Assembly (NCBI RefSeq): GCF_023147585.1
Contig: NZ_JAHXOZ010000004.1
Coordinates: 62,001 to 126,000 of the forward strand
Length of the DNA stretch: 64,000 bases
Origin: Micrococcus sp. EYE_212
GTDB taxonomy: Bacteria; Actinomycetota; Actinomycetes; Actinomycetales; Micrococcaceae
Reading direction: 5' to 3'
Each line of letters starts with the position of its first letter. Positions within the stretch are counted from its first letter, which is position 1. The translations under genes and the position numbers were made by a program. The notes beneath the pieces are model-generated. The model was given only the letters and a program-made list of their open reading frames with translations, made no database searches and was not told the origin of the DNA. This document shows, one piece after another, positions 1 to 9,392 of this stretch.

Positions 1-3000
1 TCCTCGGCCTGGCCGAGCGCAAGCAGGGCTACTTCGAGGCGGTCCTCGAGCGCGACGGCGTGCGCGTCTTCCCCGAGGCGCTCGACCTGCTGGAGAAGCT
101 GCGCCGCCGCGGCGTTCCGGTGGCCCTCGTGACCAGCTCCAAGAACTCGCGCGCGGTGCTCGGTGCCGGCGGGGTGCTGGACTTCTTCCCCGTGATCGTG
201 GACGGCAACACCGCCGTGGAGCGCGGCCTGCCCGGCAAGCCGGACCCGGCCATGTTCTGGGAGGCCGCGCGCGAGCTCGGCGTGGACGTGGCGGACGCGA
301 TGGTGCTGGAGGACGCCGTCTCCGGCGTCAAGGCCGCCGCGGACGGCCGCTTCGGCCTGGTGATCGGCGTGGACCGCGAGCCGGACCTCGGCCGCGGCCG
401 CCTCAAGGACGCCGGCGCCCACCTGGTGGTGGAGGACTACGGCACGCTCGCGCTGGACGAGCGCACCGCCGCCCCCTTCGACGCCGCCTGGGTGCTGCGC
501 TGGACCGACTTCGACGCCGCCGTCGAGGGCACGCGCGAGGTGCTCTGCACGATGGCCAACGGGTACTGGGGCACGCGCGGCGCCATCCCCGGCACCGTCA
601 TCACGGACGTGCACTACCCCGGCACCTACATGGCCGGCGTGTTCAACCGCCTGACCTCCATGGTCCAGGGCCGCGAGGTCGTCACCGAGCACATGGTGAA
701 CATCCAGGACTGGACGCCGCTGGTGGTCATCCCCCGCGGCGGCCGCCCCCTGCTGCCGAGCGACGAGAACCTCGTGGAGTTCATCCAGGAGATGGACCTG
801 CGCCGCGGCGTCCTCTCCCGCACCATGACGTTCGAGGACGGGCAGGGCCGCCGCACCACCCTGCACACCCGCCAGTTCCAGTCGCTCGCCAACCGCCACA
901 TCGCGGCCATCGAGCTCACCGTGGTGGCCGAGAACTGGTCCGGCGACCTCACCGTGCGCTCGCTGATCGAGGGCCGCGTGGCCAACCTCAACGTCTCGGA
1001 CGACCGCACGCTGGCCAACCACCACCTCGAGCCCTCCCAGGCCCGCGAGATCGACGGCGAGACCGTCCTGCTGGAGACCGTCACGAGCCAGTCCCGCATC
1101 CACGTGGCCGTGGCCGCCCGCACCCGGCAGGTGGCCCCCGTGGGCCACCACCAGCCGATCCGCCGCCCCGTGGACGACTCGCCCCTCGTCGCGGGCCAGG
1201 ACATCCGCCTCCACGTGGAGGAGGGCGTGCCGCTCGTGCTGGAGAAGACCGCGGCCGTGGCCACCACGCACGACCACGCCAACGCCTCCGTGTGGGAGTC
1301 GGCGGTCAAGACCGTGCAGCGCGCGCAGAACTTCCGCAACCTGCTGACCCTGCACGAGCAGCGCTGGGGGATGAACTGGGACCGCTTCGCCGTGCGGATC
1401 GACCTCGCGGACGCGCACCGCAACCAGCGCCGCTCCACGGCGCAGCTCGCCGAGGGCGCCGAGTACGAGACCCCGGTGTTCGAGGCCGGCCGTTCCGCCT
1501 CCGTGGGCTCGGCCGTCACCGTGGGCAAGGACGGTGCATCCCTGCGCCAGCAGCTGGCCCTGAACCTGCACACCTTCCACGTGCTGCAGACGGCCTATGG
1601 CCGGCGTCGGGACCTGGACGCCTCCCTGGGCGCCCGCGGCCTGCACGGCGAGGGCTACCGCGGGCACATCTTCTGGGACGAGATCTACGTCTACCCGATG
1701 CTCACGCTGCGCCGCCCGGAGATCACCCGCGGCCTGCTGATGTACCGGTTCCGCCGCCTCGGCGAGGCCCGCGCCAACGCGCAGGCCGAGGGCTGGGCCG
1801 GCGCCATGTTCCCGTGGCAGTCCGGCGCGGACGGCGGCGAGGAGACCCCCACCGAGCTGTGGAACCCGCGCTCGCGCATGTGGATGCCGGACAACTCCCA
1901 CAACCAGCGCCACGTCTCCCTGGACATCGCGTACTCGGTGCTGCGGTACATCGAGATCACCAAGGACGCCGCGTTCATCTCGGACTACGCCGCCGAGATG
2001 CTCGTGGAGATCTCCCGCTTCTTCGTGTCCATGACCCTGCACAACGCGGAGACGGACCGCTACGAGATCCACGGCGTCATGGGCCCGGACGAGTTCCACG
2101 ACGGCTACCCGGAGACCCCCGGCTCGGGCCTGCGCAACAACGCGTACACCAACGTGCTGACCGCATGGGTCCTGGCCGAGACCGCACGCCTGGTCCGCTG
2201 GCTGGACACCCTCGACGACGGCCTCACCGAGGTCATGGAGGTCACCGAGGAGGAGATCGAGCGCTGGGAGGAGATCAGCGCGAGGCTCACGGTCCCGTTC
2301 TTCACCGAGGGCGAGGAGGCCGGCATCCTGGCGCAGTTCGAGGGCTACCAGGACCTGGAGGAGTTCGACTGGGACGCCTACCGCGCCACGTACGGCAACA
2401 TCGGCCGCATGGACCTGATCCTGCAGGCGGAGGGCGACGCCACCAACCGGTACAAGCTCTCCAAGCAGGCCGACACCCTCATGCTCGGCTACCTGTTCTC
2501 CGCCGAGGAGCTGGACGAGATCCTGCGCCGCATGGGCTACGAGCTCCCGGAGGAGGCCTACCAGCGGATGGTGGCCTACTACGAGGCCCGCTCCACGCAC
2601 GGCTCCACGCTCTCCCGTCTGGTGCACGCGTGGGTGGCGGCCCGCACGGACCCGGACCGCTCGTGGGACCTCTTCACGGAGGCGCTCGAGTCGGACCTCT
2701 CCGACACCCAGGGCGGCACCACGAAGGAGGGCATCCACCTCGGCCTCATGGCCGGCACCGTGGACACCGTCATCCGCTGCTACGCGGGCCTGGAGACGCG
2801 CGACGGCGTCGTGCGCCTCTCCCCGCGCCTGCCCTCCCAGCTGCCCGGCGCGCGCTTCACGATCCGGTGGCACCAGCAGCCGGTGGAGATCCACATGGCG
2901 CAGACGGAGGTGACCGTGCGGGCCGGCGACGGCATGTGGCATGAGGTCCCCATGGTCATCGCGGGCCAGGAGCACACGCTCTGCCCGGGCCAGGAGATCA

Positions 3001-3017
3001 CGGTCCCGCTGGGCTGA
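1..3017 (+). CDS. Beta-phosphoglucomutase-like HAD domain fused to GH65 glycoside phosphorylase (5' partial)
   Basis: The 5' end lies outside the window: the frame is open from base 3, and the GTG at 60 is an internal codon. The N-terminal part is a HAD hydrolase of the beta-phosphoglucomutase type, with motif II VTSS (near nt 138), the motif III lysine in GKPDP (near nt 235) and acidic motif IV LEDAVSG (nt 305-325); the DxD nucleophile must be upstream. From about nt 475 to the stop is a complete glycoside hydrolase family 65 protein with the catalytic acid Glu in GPDEFHD (codon 2091). GH65 phosphorylases cleave maltose, trehalose or kojibiose with phosphate to give beta-glucose 1-phosphate, and beta-PGM converts that to glucose 6-phosphate, so the fusion would join two successive cytosolic steps. 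The sugar substrate cannot be read from the sequence. Confidence 0.92.
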   Translation, partial: LGLAERKQGYFEAVLERDGVRVFPEALDLLEKLRRRGVPVALVTSSKNSRAVLGAGGVLDFFPVIVDGNTAVERGLPGKPDPAMFWEAARELGVDVADAMVLEDAVSGVKAAADGRFGLVIGVDREPDLGRGRLKDAGAHLVVEDYGTLALDERTAAPFDAAWVLRWTDFDAAVEGTREVLCTMANGYWGTRGAIPGTVITDVHYPGTYMAGVFNRLTSMVQGREVVTEHMVNIQDWTPLVVIPRGGRPLLPSDENLVEFIQEMDLRRGVLSRTMTFEDGQGRRTTLHTRQFQSLANRHIAAIELTVVAENWSGDLTVRSLIEGRVANLNVSDDRTLANHHLEPSQAREIDGETVLLETVTSQSRIHVAVAARTRQVAPVGHHQPIRRPVDDSPLVAGQDIRLHVEEGVPLVLEKTAAVATTHDHANASVWESAVKTVQRAQNFRNLLTLHEQRWGMNWDRFAVRIDLADAHRNQRRSTAQLAEGAEYETPVFEAGRSASVGSAVTVGKDGASLRQQLALNLHTFHVLQTAYGRRRDLDASLGARGLHGEGYRGHIFWDEIYVYPMLTLRRPEITRGLLMYRFRRLGEARANAQAEGWAGAMFPWQSGADGGEETPTELWNPRSRMWMPDNSHNQRHVSLDIAYSVLRYIEITKDAAFISDYAAEMLVEISRFFVSMTLHNAETDRYEIHGVMGPDEFHDGYPETPGSGLRNNAYTNVLTAWVLAETARLVRWLDTLDDGLTEVMEVTEEEIERWEEISARLTVPFFTEGEEAGILAQFEGYQDLEEFDWDAYRATYGNIGRMDLILQAEGDATNRYKLSKQADTLMLGYLFSAEELDEILRRMGYELPEEAYQRMVAYYEARSTHGSTLSRLVHAWVAARTDPDRSWDLFTEALESDLSDTQGGTTKEGIHLGLMAGTVDTVIRCYAGLETRDGVVRLSPRLPSQLPGARFTIRWHQQPVEIHMAQTEVTVRAGDGMWHEVPMVIAGQEHTLCPGQEITVPLG

Positions 3018-3042
3018 GTCCTCCTCCCCCGGGCGCCAGGAC

Positions 3043-3110
3043 TTTCGCTAGGGAAATCGTCGTCTCCATCCTGATCCGCTGGGAGGGAGACGACGATTTC
3101 CCTAGCGAAA
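3043..3110. terminator. Long hairpin between convergent genes, probable bidirectional terminator
   Basis: Two perfect 25-base arms (3043-3067 and 3086-3110) surround an 18-base loop. It sits between the GH65 stop and the stop of the convergent histidine kinase. No T-tract follows on either side, so it is not a classical intrinsic terminator. Confidence 0.7.
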
Positions 3111-3129
3111 ACGCAGGGGCGCGGGAGCC

Positions 3130-3152
3130 GGGCGGGGCGGGGCGGGGCGGGG
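3130..3152 (+). repeat. GGGGC short repeat, G-quadruplex-capable
   Basis: Five runs of three or four G separated by single C residues (GGGC, three GGGGC units, then GGGG) lie just downstream of the hairpin and before the kinase stop codon. Runs this close can fold as a G-quadruplex in the + strand. No coding role is visible. Confidence 0.6.
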
Positions 3153-3158
3153 TGCAGG

Positions 3159-4460
3159 TCAGCGGGTCGGCAGGACGGCCCGCACGGTCCAGCCGTCGCC
3201 CATCGGGCCGGCGGTGAGCGCGCCGCCGAACACGGCCACGCGCTCGCGCATGCCCGCCAGGCCGAAGCCGGAGGGGATGGCCGAGACCACCCGGCTGGCC
3301 CGCGGCTCGCCCGTGGTGAGCGGGCTGGTCACCTCGAGGACGAGGTGGCCGTCGTCGTCGAACCGGGAGCACAGGTGCACCGTGCCGCGGCGCGGAGTGT
3401 GCTTGAGGATGTTGGTCACGGACTCCTGCACCACGCGCAGCACCGTGAGCTCCATGGAGCGGGGCAGGCGGTCGAGGTCCGCGAGGGTGCGCTCCACGGC
3501 GAAGCCGGCCGCGTGCAGGCGCGACTCGAACTCGTCGAAGCGGGCCGGCAGGTCCACGGCGATGTCGCCCTCGGCGGTCTGCGCGTTGCGGTCCGAGCCG
3601 CGCAGGGCCGTGAGCATGCGCCGCAGGTCCACGAGGGACTGGCGAGCGGCCTCCTCGATCGCCGTCTCCGAGGCGGCGCGCGCCGCGGGGTCGGTCTGGG
3701 TGGGCAGCATGGCCGCCTGCATGGTGATCACGGTGAGGCCGTGCGCGACGACGTCGTGCAGCTCCGCGGCGATCCGCTGGCGCTCCTGCTCCGCGGCGCG
3801 CAGGACCTGCTGCTCCCGGGCCTCGGCCTCCGCCTCACGCGCCCGGGCGCGGTGCCGGGTGCGGCGGACGAAGATCGCGGGGATCGTGGGCAGGGCTGCG
3901 AGGACGACCGTGAAGATCATCGTGCCGCGCAGGCCCTCTGCGTCGGCGGACGGGGGGTCGGCGAGCACCTCGCCGGCGACCGTGAGCACCGCGACCGCCG
4001 CGAGCGCGCCCCACGCGAATCCCGCCCGGGAGTAGCGGGCCACCAGCGGGGCGCCCAGGATGATCCCGCCCACGAAGGCCAAGGGGTTGAGGTGGGCCTG
4101 GTCTGGGCCCACCAGACCCAGGAGGCTCACGGCCGTCCCCGCGAGGACGAGCGCGGCCGCGAGGCTGGGCTGCCACGCGAACAGCAGGGTCAGCACCACG
4201 GAGATCGTGGCGAGCGCGAGGATCACGGCGGTGCTGGGCTGGTCCCCGGCGGACGTCGGCGCGCCGCCGTCCGCGTACAGCCATGTTTCCAGGAGGGGCC
4301 CGACGAGGGAGGACGTCACCTCCAGCACGACCAGCAGCCCGGCCAGCGCGTAGAGGATGAGCCGCGTGTGCCGGGAGACCGGCTCGGCCTGCAGCACACG
4401 GGGCATGCGGGAGTCCGCCGCCGACGCGAGCCCCGCGGGCTCCGGGGCGGCGGTGCTCAT
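3159..4460 (-). CDS. Sensor histidine kinase, NarL-partner (HisKA_3) type
   Basis: A 433-residue membrane sensor kinase. The first 190 residues hold several hydrophobic segments, followed by a short coiled stretch rich in Arg and Glu. The dimerisation/phosphoacceptor box ELHDVVAHG has its His at residue 235. The C-terminal HATPase region ends with the glycine-rich GFGLAGMRERV. It should phosphorylate the response regulator encoded just upstream. The start at 4460 is chosen because its ATG overlaps the regulator's TGA (ATGA), which implies translational coupling; a longer open frame upstream has no support. The signal sensed is unknown, and no extracellular domain of useful size is apparent. 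Confidence 0.93.
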   Translation of the reverse strand: MSTAAPEPAGLASAADSRMPRVLQAEPVSRHTRLILYALAGLLVVLEVTSSLVGPLLETWLYADGGAPTSAGDQPSTAVILALATISVVLTLLFAWQPSLAAALVLAGTAVSLLGLVGPDQAHLNPLAFVGGIILGAPLVARYSRAGFAWGALAAVAVLTVAGEVLADPPSADAEGLRGTMIFTVVLAALPTIPAIFVRRTRHRARAREAEAEAREQQVLRAAEQERQRIAAELHDVVAHGLTVITMQAAMLPTQTDPAARAASETAIEEAARQSLVDLRRMLTALRGSDRNAQTAEGDIAVDLPARFDEFESRLHAAGFAVERTLADLDRLPRSMELTVLRVVQESVTNILKHTPRRGTVHLCSRFDDDGHLVLEVTSPLTTGEPRASRVVSAIPSGFGLAGMRERVAVFGGALTAGPMGDGWTVRAVLPTR

Positions 4461-5122
4461 CCGAGCTCCACGAGTCCGGCGCGGGCGGCACGGATGAGGA
4501 CCTGCACGCGGTCGCGGACCTGCCACTTCTCCAGGACCTTGCCGATGTGGGACTTCACGGTGGCCTCCGCGAGGAACAGCGCCCGCGCGATCTCGGCGTT
4601 GGAGGAGCCCTTGGCGAGCTCCCTGACCACGTCGAGTTCGCGCTCGGTGAGCCGCTCGTGCGCGGCCAGCGGCTCGGCGGGGCCGACGGAGACCTCCTGG
4701 GGCGCGGCCGCCACGGCGGCCACCAGGTCCTGGGCCACACGCGCGGAGAAGACCGTGTCGCCCGCGTGGATGCGGCGGATCGCGTCCACGACGTCGGCGG
4801 GCGGGGCGTCCTTCACGAGGTAGCCCGCGGCACCGGCGCGCAGGGCGGGGACGAGGTACTGCTCGGACGAGAACGTGGTGATCGCCAGGACGCGGGTGTC
4901 CGGCAGCTCCGCGGTGATGTGCGCCGTGGCCTCCACCCCGTCCATGCGGGGCATCTGCATGTCCATCAGCACGACGTCGGGGGTCCGGGCGCGGGCCAGG
5001 GCCAGGGCCTGGAGGCCGTCCTCGGCGGAGCCGACCACCTCCATGTCGTCGGCCTGCGCCACGAAGTGCTCCAGGGCGGTGCGCATGAGGGTCTGGTCGT
5101 CGGCCACGACTACACGGATCAT
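4457..5122 (-). CDS. Two-component response regulator, NarL/LuxR family
   Basis: A 221-residue regulator with a receiver domain (phosphoacceptor Asp54 in VVLMDMQMP, acidic pocket ADD at residues 7-9, conserved Lys in YLVKDAPP) and a C-terminal LuxR-type helix-turn-helix (LTERELDVVRELAKG to KSHIGKVLEKW). It is the first gene of a two-gene operon with the kinase. The start is supported by a -10 hexamer TAGGCT (5135 to 5130 on the minus strand) ending 7 bases before the ATG, implying a leaderless transcript. No target gene can be assigned from the sequence. Confidence 0.94.
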   Translation of the reverse strand: MIRVVVADDQTLMRTALEHFVAQADDMEVVGSAEDGLQALALARARTPDVVLMDMQMPRMDGVEATAHITAELPDTRVLAITTFSSEQYLVPALRAGAAGYLVKDAPPADVVDAIRRIHAGDTVFSARVAQDLVAAVAAAPQEVSVGPAEPLAAHERLTERELDVVRELAKGSSNAEIARALFLAEATVKSHIGKVLEKWQVRDRVQVLIRAARAGLVELG

Positions 5123-5193
5123 GCCGTTCAGCCTAGGCGCGCGAGCGGGGCGGGCGCCTCCGCCGAAGGGCGGGATGTGGGCCCGCCTGCCGC

Positions 5194-6648
5194 TCACCGC
5201 GGCAGCAGGAACCAGCCCATCACGGACATGAGAACGATGCCGGCCAGCATGGTGGGGAACAGCACCGCGAACAGGGCGCCGCGGCTCACGGCCCAGCCGG
5301 GCATCTCCGAGGTCTGGGAGCCGGCGGCCATGCCGTGGGCCACCTGGATGCGTGCCGGGCCCGGGATGATGCCCCAGCCTGCGGCGGCGTTGTGGAGGCC
5401 GTTGGTCCATACGGGCGGCACGCCCAACGCGGCCCCCGTGTCCATCTGGAGCGGGCCGAAGAGCGCCATCGCGCCCGTGTTGGACGCCGTGATGAACCCG
5501 CCCAGGGCCGCGATGACGGGGACGGCCAGCAGGTAGGACTCCCCCATGCCGCTGAGCGCGCCCGCCAGCGCGCCGGAGACCCCGCCCGCCGAGAGCGTCA
5601 GGCCGAACGCCACGTACAGCGCGTTGGGAATGGCGGTGCCCACCCACAGGCGCGCGGCCTCCCCGGGCACGGCGCGCCGCCCCGCGGCGTCCAGGTGCAG
5701 CAGGCGCACCCCCACGCCGACCGCCACGAACGCCCACAGCGCCGGGGTCCCGACGACGGACAGCGGCCCGCTCAGCGCGAGCGCAGACTCCGCCGTGGTG
5801 CCGATGACGGTGCCCACCATGAGCGTGAGGTACGGGACGACGTCGCGCCCCGGTCCGGGCGTGAGCCGGCCCCGACGGACCACGAGCAGCCAGGCCACGG
5901 TGAGCACGAACGTGCCGAGGGCGCCCGCCGGCGCCGTGCCGACCAGCAGGTTCGCCCCCAGGATGAGCGCCCACTGGGCCACGCCCGAGAGCAGGGCGAC
6001 CCCGATCCACGGGGCGAGACGGGCCGGGCCGGCGTCGAACCGCGTGCCGCGTGACCCCCGGAGCAGCAGCACCGTGACCACGCCCGCGAGCAGCGAGGCG
6101 GGGAGGTTGAACACCGCCGTGGTGACGCCGAGCTGCTGGAAGTCCAGGTGCCCCAGCCGGGCGCCCAGCAGGGTTCCCGGCGCCATGGACCCCCACGGCC
6201 CGATGGTGAGGGCGAGCACGGCCATCACCGCGGACCGGAACGCCGTGTACCCCAGGCCGATCAGCAGCGGCACGCCGACGATCAGCGAGACCCCGAAGCC
6301 CGTGACCGTCTCCAGGAACGGGATCACGCCGTGCACCATGAGCAGGCCCGTGGCGATCGAGGGACCCGCCCCCGCGGAGAGCCACTGCCCGAGGCGCTGG
6401 TGCGCACCGGTGTGCTCCATGACGCGGGAGAGCGTGATGCCGCCGGCGATGATCGCGAGGATCTCCAGGACCGTGGGCACGCCGCCGGCGAGCGCGACGC
6501 CGAGCGCCCCCGGGTCCACGCCGAACACGGTGGGAGCCAGGACGGCGGCCAGCAGCGCGCCGGCGGCCGGGGCCACCCACGCGGGCAGCTTCGTCAGCAG
6601 CAGGGCGAGGGTGAGGAGGATGGGGGCCAGCGACCACAGGACCTGCAC
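5194..6648 (-). CDS. L-lactate permease-like transporter (LctP family)
   Basis: A polytopic membrane protein of about 484 residues made of many hydrophobic helices. Family-typical stretches are seen, including GVIPFLETVTGFGVS near the middle of the N-terminal half and SNTGAMALFGPLQ near the C terminus. LctP proteins (TC 2.A.14) take up lactate or glycolate with protons; this one is somewhat shorter than the usual 530-560 residues. The start is one of two in-frame GTG codons (6654 or 6648). The GGGAGAGG upstream spaces better for 6648. Part of a glycine-rich hairpin at 5169-5187 lies just past its stop. The substrate is inferred from family only. Confidence 0.82.
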   Translation of the reverse strand: MQVLWSLAPILLTLALLLTKLPAWVAPAAGALLAAVLAPTVFGVDPGALGVALAGGVPTVLEILAIIAGGITLSRVMEHTGAHQRLGQWLSAGAGPSIATGLLMVHGVIPFLETVTGFGVSLIVGVPLLIGLGYTAFRSAVMAVLALTIGPWGSMAPGTLLGARLGHLDFQQLGVTTAVFNLPASLLAGVVTVLLLRGSRGTRFDAGPARLAPWIGVALLSGVAQWALILGANLLVGTAPAGALGTFVLTVAWLLVVRRGRLTPGPGRDVVPYLTLMVGTVIGTTAESALALSGPLSVVGTPALWAFVAVGVGVRLLHLDAAGRRAVPGEAARLWVGTAIPNALYVAFGLTLSAGGVSGALAGALSGMGESYLLAVPVIAALGGFITASNTGAMALFGPLQMDTGAALGVPPVWTNGLHNAAAGWGIIPGPARIQVAHGMAAGSQTSEMPGWAVSRGALFAVLFPTMLAGIVLMSVMGWFLLPR

Positions 6649-6711
6649 ACGCACCCCCTCTCCCGGGCCTCGGACCCACCCACTGTAGGCCCCTCCTCCT
6701 AGGCTGGCGGC

Positions 6712-7863
6712 ATGGCCATGACCCCCGTCTCCCCGCATGACGTCCTCTCCCCCGCGGTGCCCGTGTTCGCCGCCCCGATGGCCGGCGGGCCCTCGACGCC
6801 CGCGCTCGTCGCCGCCGTGCTGCGCGCAGGCGGGGGCGGCGTCCTGGCCGGCGGGATGCGAGCCCCGGAGGAGGTCCGCGCGCAGGTGGACGAGCTGCGG
6901 CATCTCCTGACCGCCGGATCCCGGGGGGAGGAGCACTGGGGCGTGAACCTCTTCGTCCCGGATGCGGTCAACACCGCCGTCCCGGCGGGTGCGCGCACCG
7001 CCGCCGCGCGCGCCCGCCGGCGCGACGACGTCGCCGCCTACCGCGAGCGCCTCGCGCCGGTGGCGGAGGAGCTCGGCGCGGCCCTGCCCACGATCGAGGA
7101 CGCCACCCCGGACCCGGACGCCGAGCGGGACGCCTTCGAGGCGATGCTGGCCGCGGCCGAGGAGCAGGCCTGGCCGATGGTGACCTTCACGTTCGGACTG
7201 CCCGCCGCAGAGGTCTTCGGCCGGCTCGCCGCCGCGGACATCGTGGCCGGGGTCACCGTGACGAGCACGGCCGAGGCGCGCGCGGCCGTGCGGAACGGGG
7301 CGGCGTTCCTCGTGGTGCAGGGCCCGGAGGCGGGAGGCCACCGCGGCACGCTGGACCCGGCCGCGGACCCGGGGACCACGGGAGCCGTCGCCCTTGTGGC
7401 GGAGGTGTCCGCCGCCGTCGGGCCGGGCATGCCGCTCGTGGCGGCGGGCGGCGTCGCCTCCGCGGCGCCGGTCCGCACCCTCCTCGGCACGGGCGCCACC
7501 GCCGTGGCCGCGGGCACCGCGTTCCTGCTCACGCCCGAGGCGGGCACCTCGGCGGTGCACCGCGAGGGCCTGCGGCAGGCCGCGGCGGGCGGGGCCTTCA
7601 CCGGCGACGACGGCGTGGCCGACACCGCCGTGACCCGCGCCTACACGGGGCGCTGGGCACGGTCCCTGCGGACCCCGTTCATGGCGGCGTTCCCGGACGC
7701 GCCGGCTGCGTACCCGGAGGTCAACGTGCTCACGACGGGGCTGCGCGCCGCGGCCGCCGAGCGCGGGGACCTGGGCCGCGTGCACCTGTGGGCCGGCACC
7801 GGCGCCGGCCGCGTGCGGGAGGCGGACGCCGCCGCCGTGCTGGCCTCCCTCGACCCCTGCTGA
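6712..7863 (+). CDS. Nitronate monooxygenase / 2-nitropropane dioxygenase-like flavoenzyme
   Basis: A 383-residue FMN-dependent TIM-barrel enzyme. N-terminal APMAGGPSTPALVAAV and the central QGPEAGGHRG, with the likely catalytic His, are typical of the 2-nitropropane dioxygenase family, as is the later AAGGVASAAPVRTLLGTGATAVAAGTAF region at the phosphate site. Family members oxidise alkyl nitronates such as propionate-3-nitronate to carbonyl compounds, a detoxification role. A TAGGCT hexamer at 6700-6705 ends 6 bases before the ATG, so the gene is probably leaderless. It diverges from the permease, and no functional link between them is evident. Confidence 0.88.
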   Translation: MAMTPVSPHDVLSPAVPVFAAPMAGGPSTPALVAAVLRAGGGGVLAGGMRAPEEVRAQVDELRHLLTAGSRGEEHWGVNLFVPDAVNTAVPAGARTAAARARRRDDVAAYRERLAPVAEELGAALPTIEDATPDPDAERDAFEAMLAAAEEQAWPMVTFTFGLPAAEVFGRLAAADIVAGVTVTSTAEARAAVRNGAAFLVVQGPEAGGHRGTLDPAADPGTTGAVALVAEVSAAVGPGMPLVAAGGVASAAPVRTLLGTGATAVAAGTAFLLTPEAGTSAVHREGLRQAAAGGAFTGDDGVADTAVTRAYTGRWARSLRTPFMAAFPDAPAAYPEVNVLTTGLRAAAAERGDLGRVHLWAGTGAGRVREADAAAVLASLDPC

Positions 7864-7905
7864 GCGCCCCCGGGGCCCGCTCCGAGACCCGTCGTGCCGG
7901 GGGCG

Positions 7906-7921
7906 TCATCCCCCGGTCTGA
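7906..7921. promoter_or_regulatory. Predicted operator of the 7958/9485 two-component system, site 1
   Basis: The 16-base site TCATCCCCCGGTCTGA lies 23 bases before the -10 hexamer (TAGGCT, 7945-7950) of the kinase gene. It matches 13 of 16 positions of the palindrome at 10259-10274 and resembles the site at 11313-11328. It is embedded in a longer inverted repeat, GCGTCA at 7903-7908 and TGACGC at 7919-7924. Confidence 0.5.
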
Positions 7922-7957
7922 CGCGCGGCGAGCGGCCACGCCCCTAGGCTGGCCCGC

Positions 7958-9319
7958 GTGAACCCCCTGCACCGGATCGACCAGTGGATGCGCGCCCACC
8001 CGGTGCGCACCGACGTGATCACCACGGTCCTGCTGCTCCTGGTGTTCGGCGCGGGGCCGTGGGTCATGCTGGGCACGCTCGCGGGCCCGGCTCCGGTCGA
8101 GGCCGCGATCGCCATCGTGCTCTCCGCAGGGATGGTCCTCCCGTGGGCGGCCCGCCGCACGCGGCCGGTCGCCTCGGCCGTCGTCGTCGTGGTGTTCGCC
8201 GTGCTCCACCTGCTGTTCGGCCCGGAGTTCAGCGCGGTGCTCGTGCTCGTGCCGATGACGGTCTACAACCTCGCGGCCAACGCCCCGCGGTGGGTCTCCT
8301 TCGCGGGCCTGCTGACCGCGCTCGCGGGCGGCCTGCTCAACGGCCTGCGCGTATGGCTGTTCCCCGCGGCGTTCACCGGCGCCGAGGGCGTGCAGTCCCC
8401 GCCCACGCTCGAGGCGTTCGTCATCATGACGATCGGCTGCGGCTCCGTGGTGCTGACGGCGTGGGCGTTCGGGGACACCGTGCGCCACCGGCGGCTGGCC
8501 CTGCGCGCTCTCGAGGACCGCGCCCGCCGGCTCGAGACGCAGGCGCGCCAGGAGCGCCAGCTGGCCGCCGCGGACGAGCGCAACCACATCGCCCGGGAGA
8601 TGCACGACATCGTGGCCCACTCGCTGCAGGTGATCATCTCCCAGTCCGACGGCGCCCGGTACGCCGCGGCCGCCAGGCCCGAGATCGCCGTGCAGGCGCT
8701 CGGCACCATCGGGCAGACGGGCCGCGCGGCGCTGGCGGACATGCGCCAGCTGCTCGGCGTGCTCCGGGAGACCGGCCAGACCGTGGCCGGGGTGCCCGGC
8801 ATCGCGGAGTCCGGGACGGGCGCGGGGACCGTGGAGCCCTCCGCGCCGTCGACGCCCCGCGCCCCCGGCCCCGCCGCCTCGCCCGGCGGCCTCGGCTCCC
8901 GTCCCGTGGAGCACCGCCCGCAGCCCCGACTGGCGGACGTGCCCTCGCTCGTCGACACCATGCGCCTCTCCGGCCTCGAGATCTCGCTCTTGGAGACGGG
9001 CACCCCACGCCGTGCGCTCCCGGCGGGCGGTGAGCTCACGGCGTACCGGATCGTGCAGGAGGCGCTCACCAACACGCTGCGCCACGGCGGCCCGCGGGCG
9101 CGCGCCTTCGTGACCCTCGCGTGGACCGCCCGCGGGCTGGACATCCAGGCCGACGACGACGGGCGGGGCGCCGGCGCCGACCCCGCCACGGCAGGCTCGG
9201 GCCAGGGGCTGCGCGGACTCGCTGAGCGCGTGACCCTGTTCGGGGGCACCGTGGAGACCGGCCCGCGCGTCGGGGCCGGCTTCCGCGTGAGCGCGCACCT
9301 GCCCTACTCCGCGGTCTAG
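7958..9319 (+). CDS. Sensor histidine kinase, DesK/LiaS-like (HisKA_3)
   Basis: A 453-residue kinase with four or five hydrophobic segments in the first 180 residues and no sizeable external domain, followed by the box IAREMHDIVAHSLQV with His216. A Pro/Ala/Gly-rich insert of roughly 40 residues separates the phosphoacceptor domain from the HATPase domain, which contains the N-box region (QEALTNTLRHGG) and a G-box (GQGLRGLAERV). The GTG start at 7958 is supported by TAGGCT at 7945-7950, ending 7 bases upstream. Unlike the other kinases here it lies upstream of its regulator, which is 165 bases downstream past a long hairpin and has its own promoter. Confidence 0.93.
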   Translation: MNPLHRIDQWMRAHPVRTDVITTVLLLLVFGAGPWVMLGTLAGPAPVEAAIAIVLSAGMVLPWAARRTRPVASAVVVVVFAVLHLLFGPEFSAVLVLVPMTVYNLAANAPRWVSFAGLLTALAGGLLNGLRVWLFPAAFTGAEGVQSPPTLEAFVIMTIGCGSVVLTAWAFGDTVRHRRLALRALEDRARRLETQARQERQLAAADERNHIAREMHDIVAHSLQVIISQSDGARYAAAARPEIAVQALGTIGQTGRAALADMRQLLGVLRETGQTVAGVPGIAESGTGAGTVEPSAPSTPRAPGPAASPGGLGSRPVEHRPQPRLADVPSLVDTMRLSGLEISLLETGTPRRALPAGGELTAYRIVQEALTNTLRHGGPRARAFVTLAWTARGLDIQADDDGRGAGADPATAGSGQGLRGLAERVTLFGGTVETGPRVGAGFRVSAHLPYSAV

Positions 9320-9392
9320 AGCCCGCCGCCGAGAGGCCGCCGCCGAACTCCCGCCCGCGGACACCCGCCGTCGAACACCCGCCCGCGTCTCT

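Noticed and set aside
3043-3110. The 25-bp inverted repeat as a mobile-element end.
   Set aside because: It is self-contained between two convergent stop codons, which fits termination better, and no second copy was noticed in the window.
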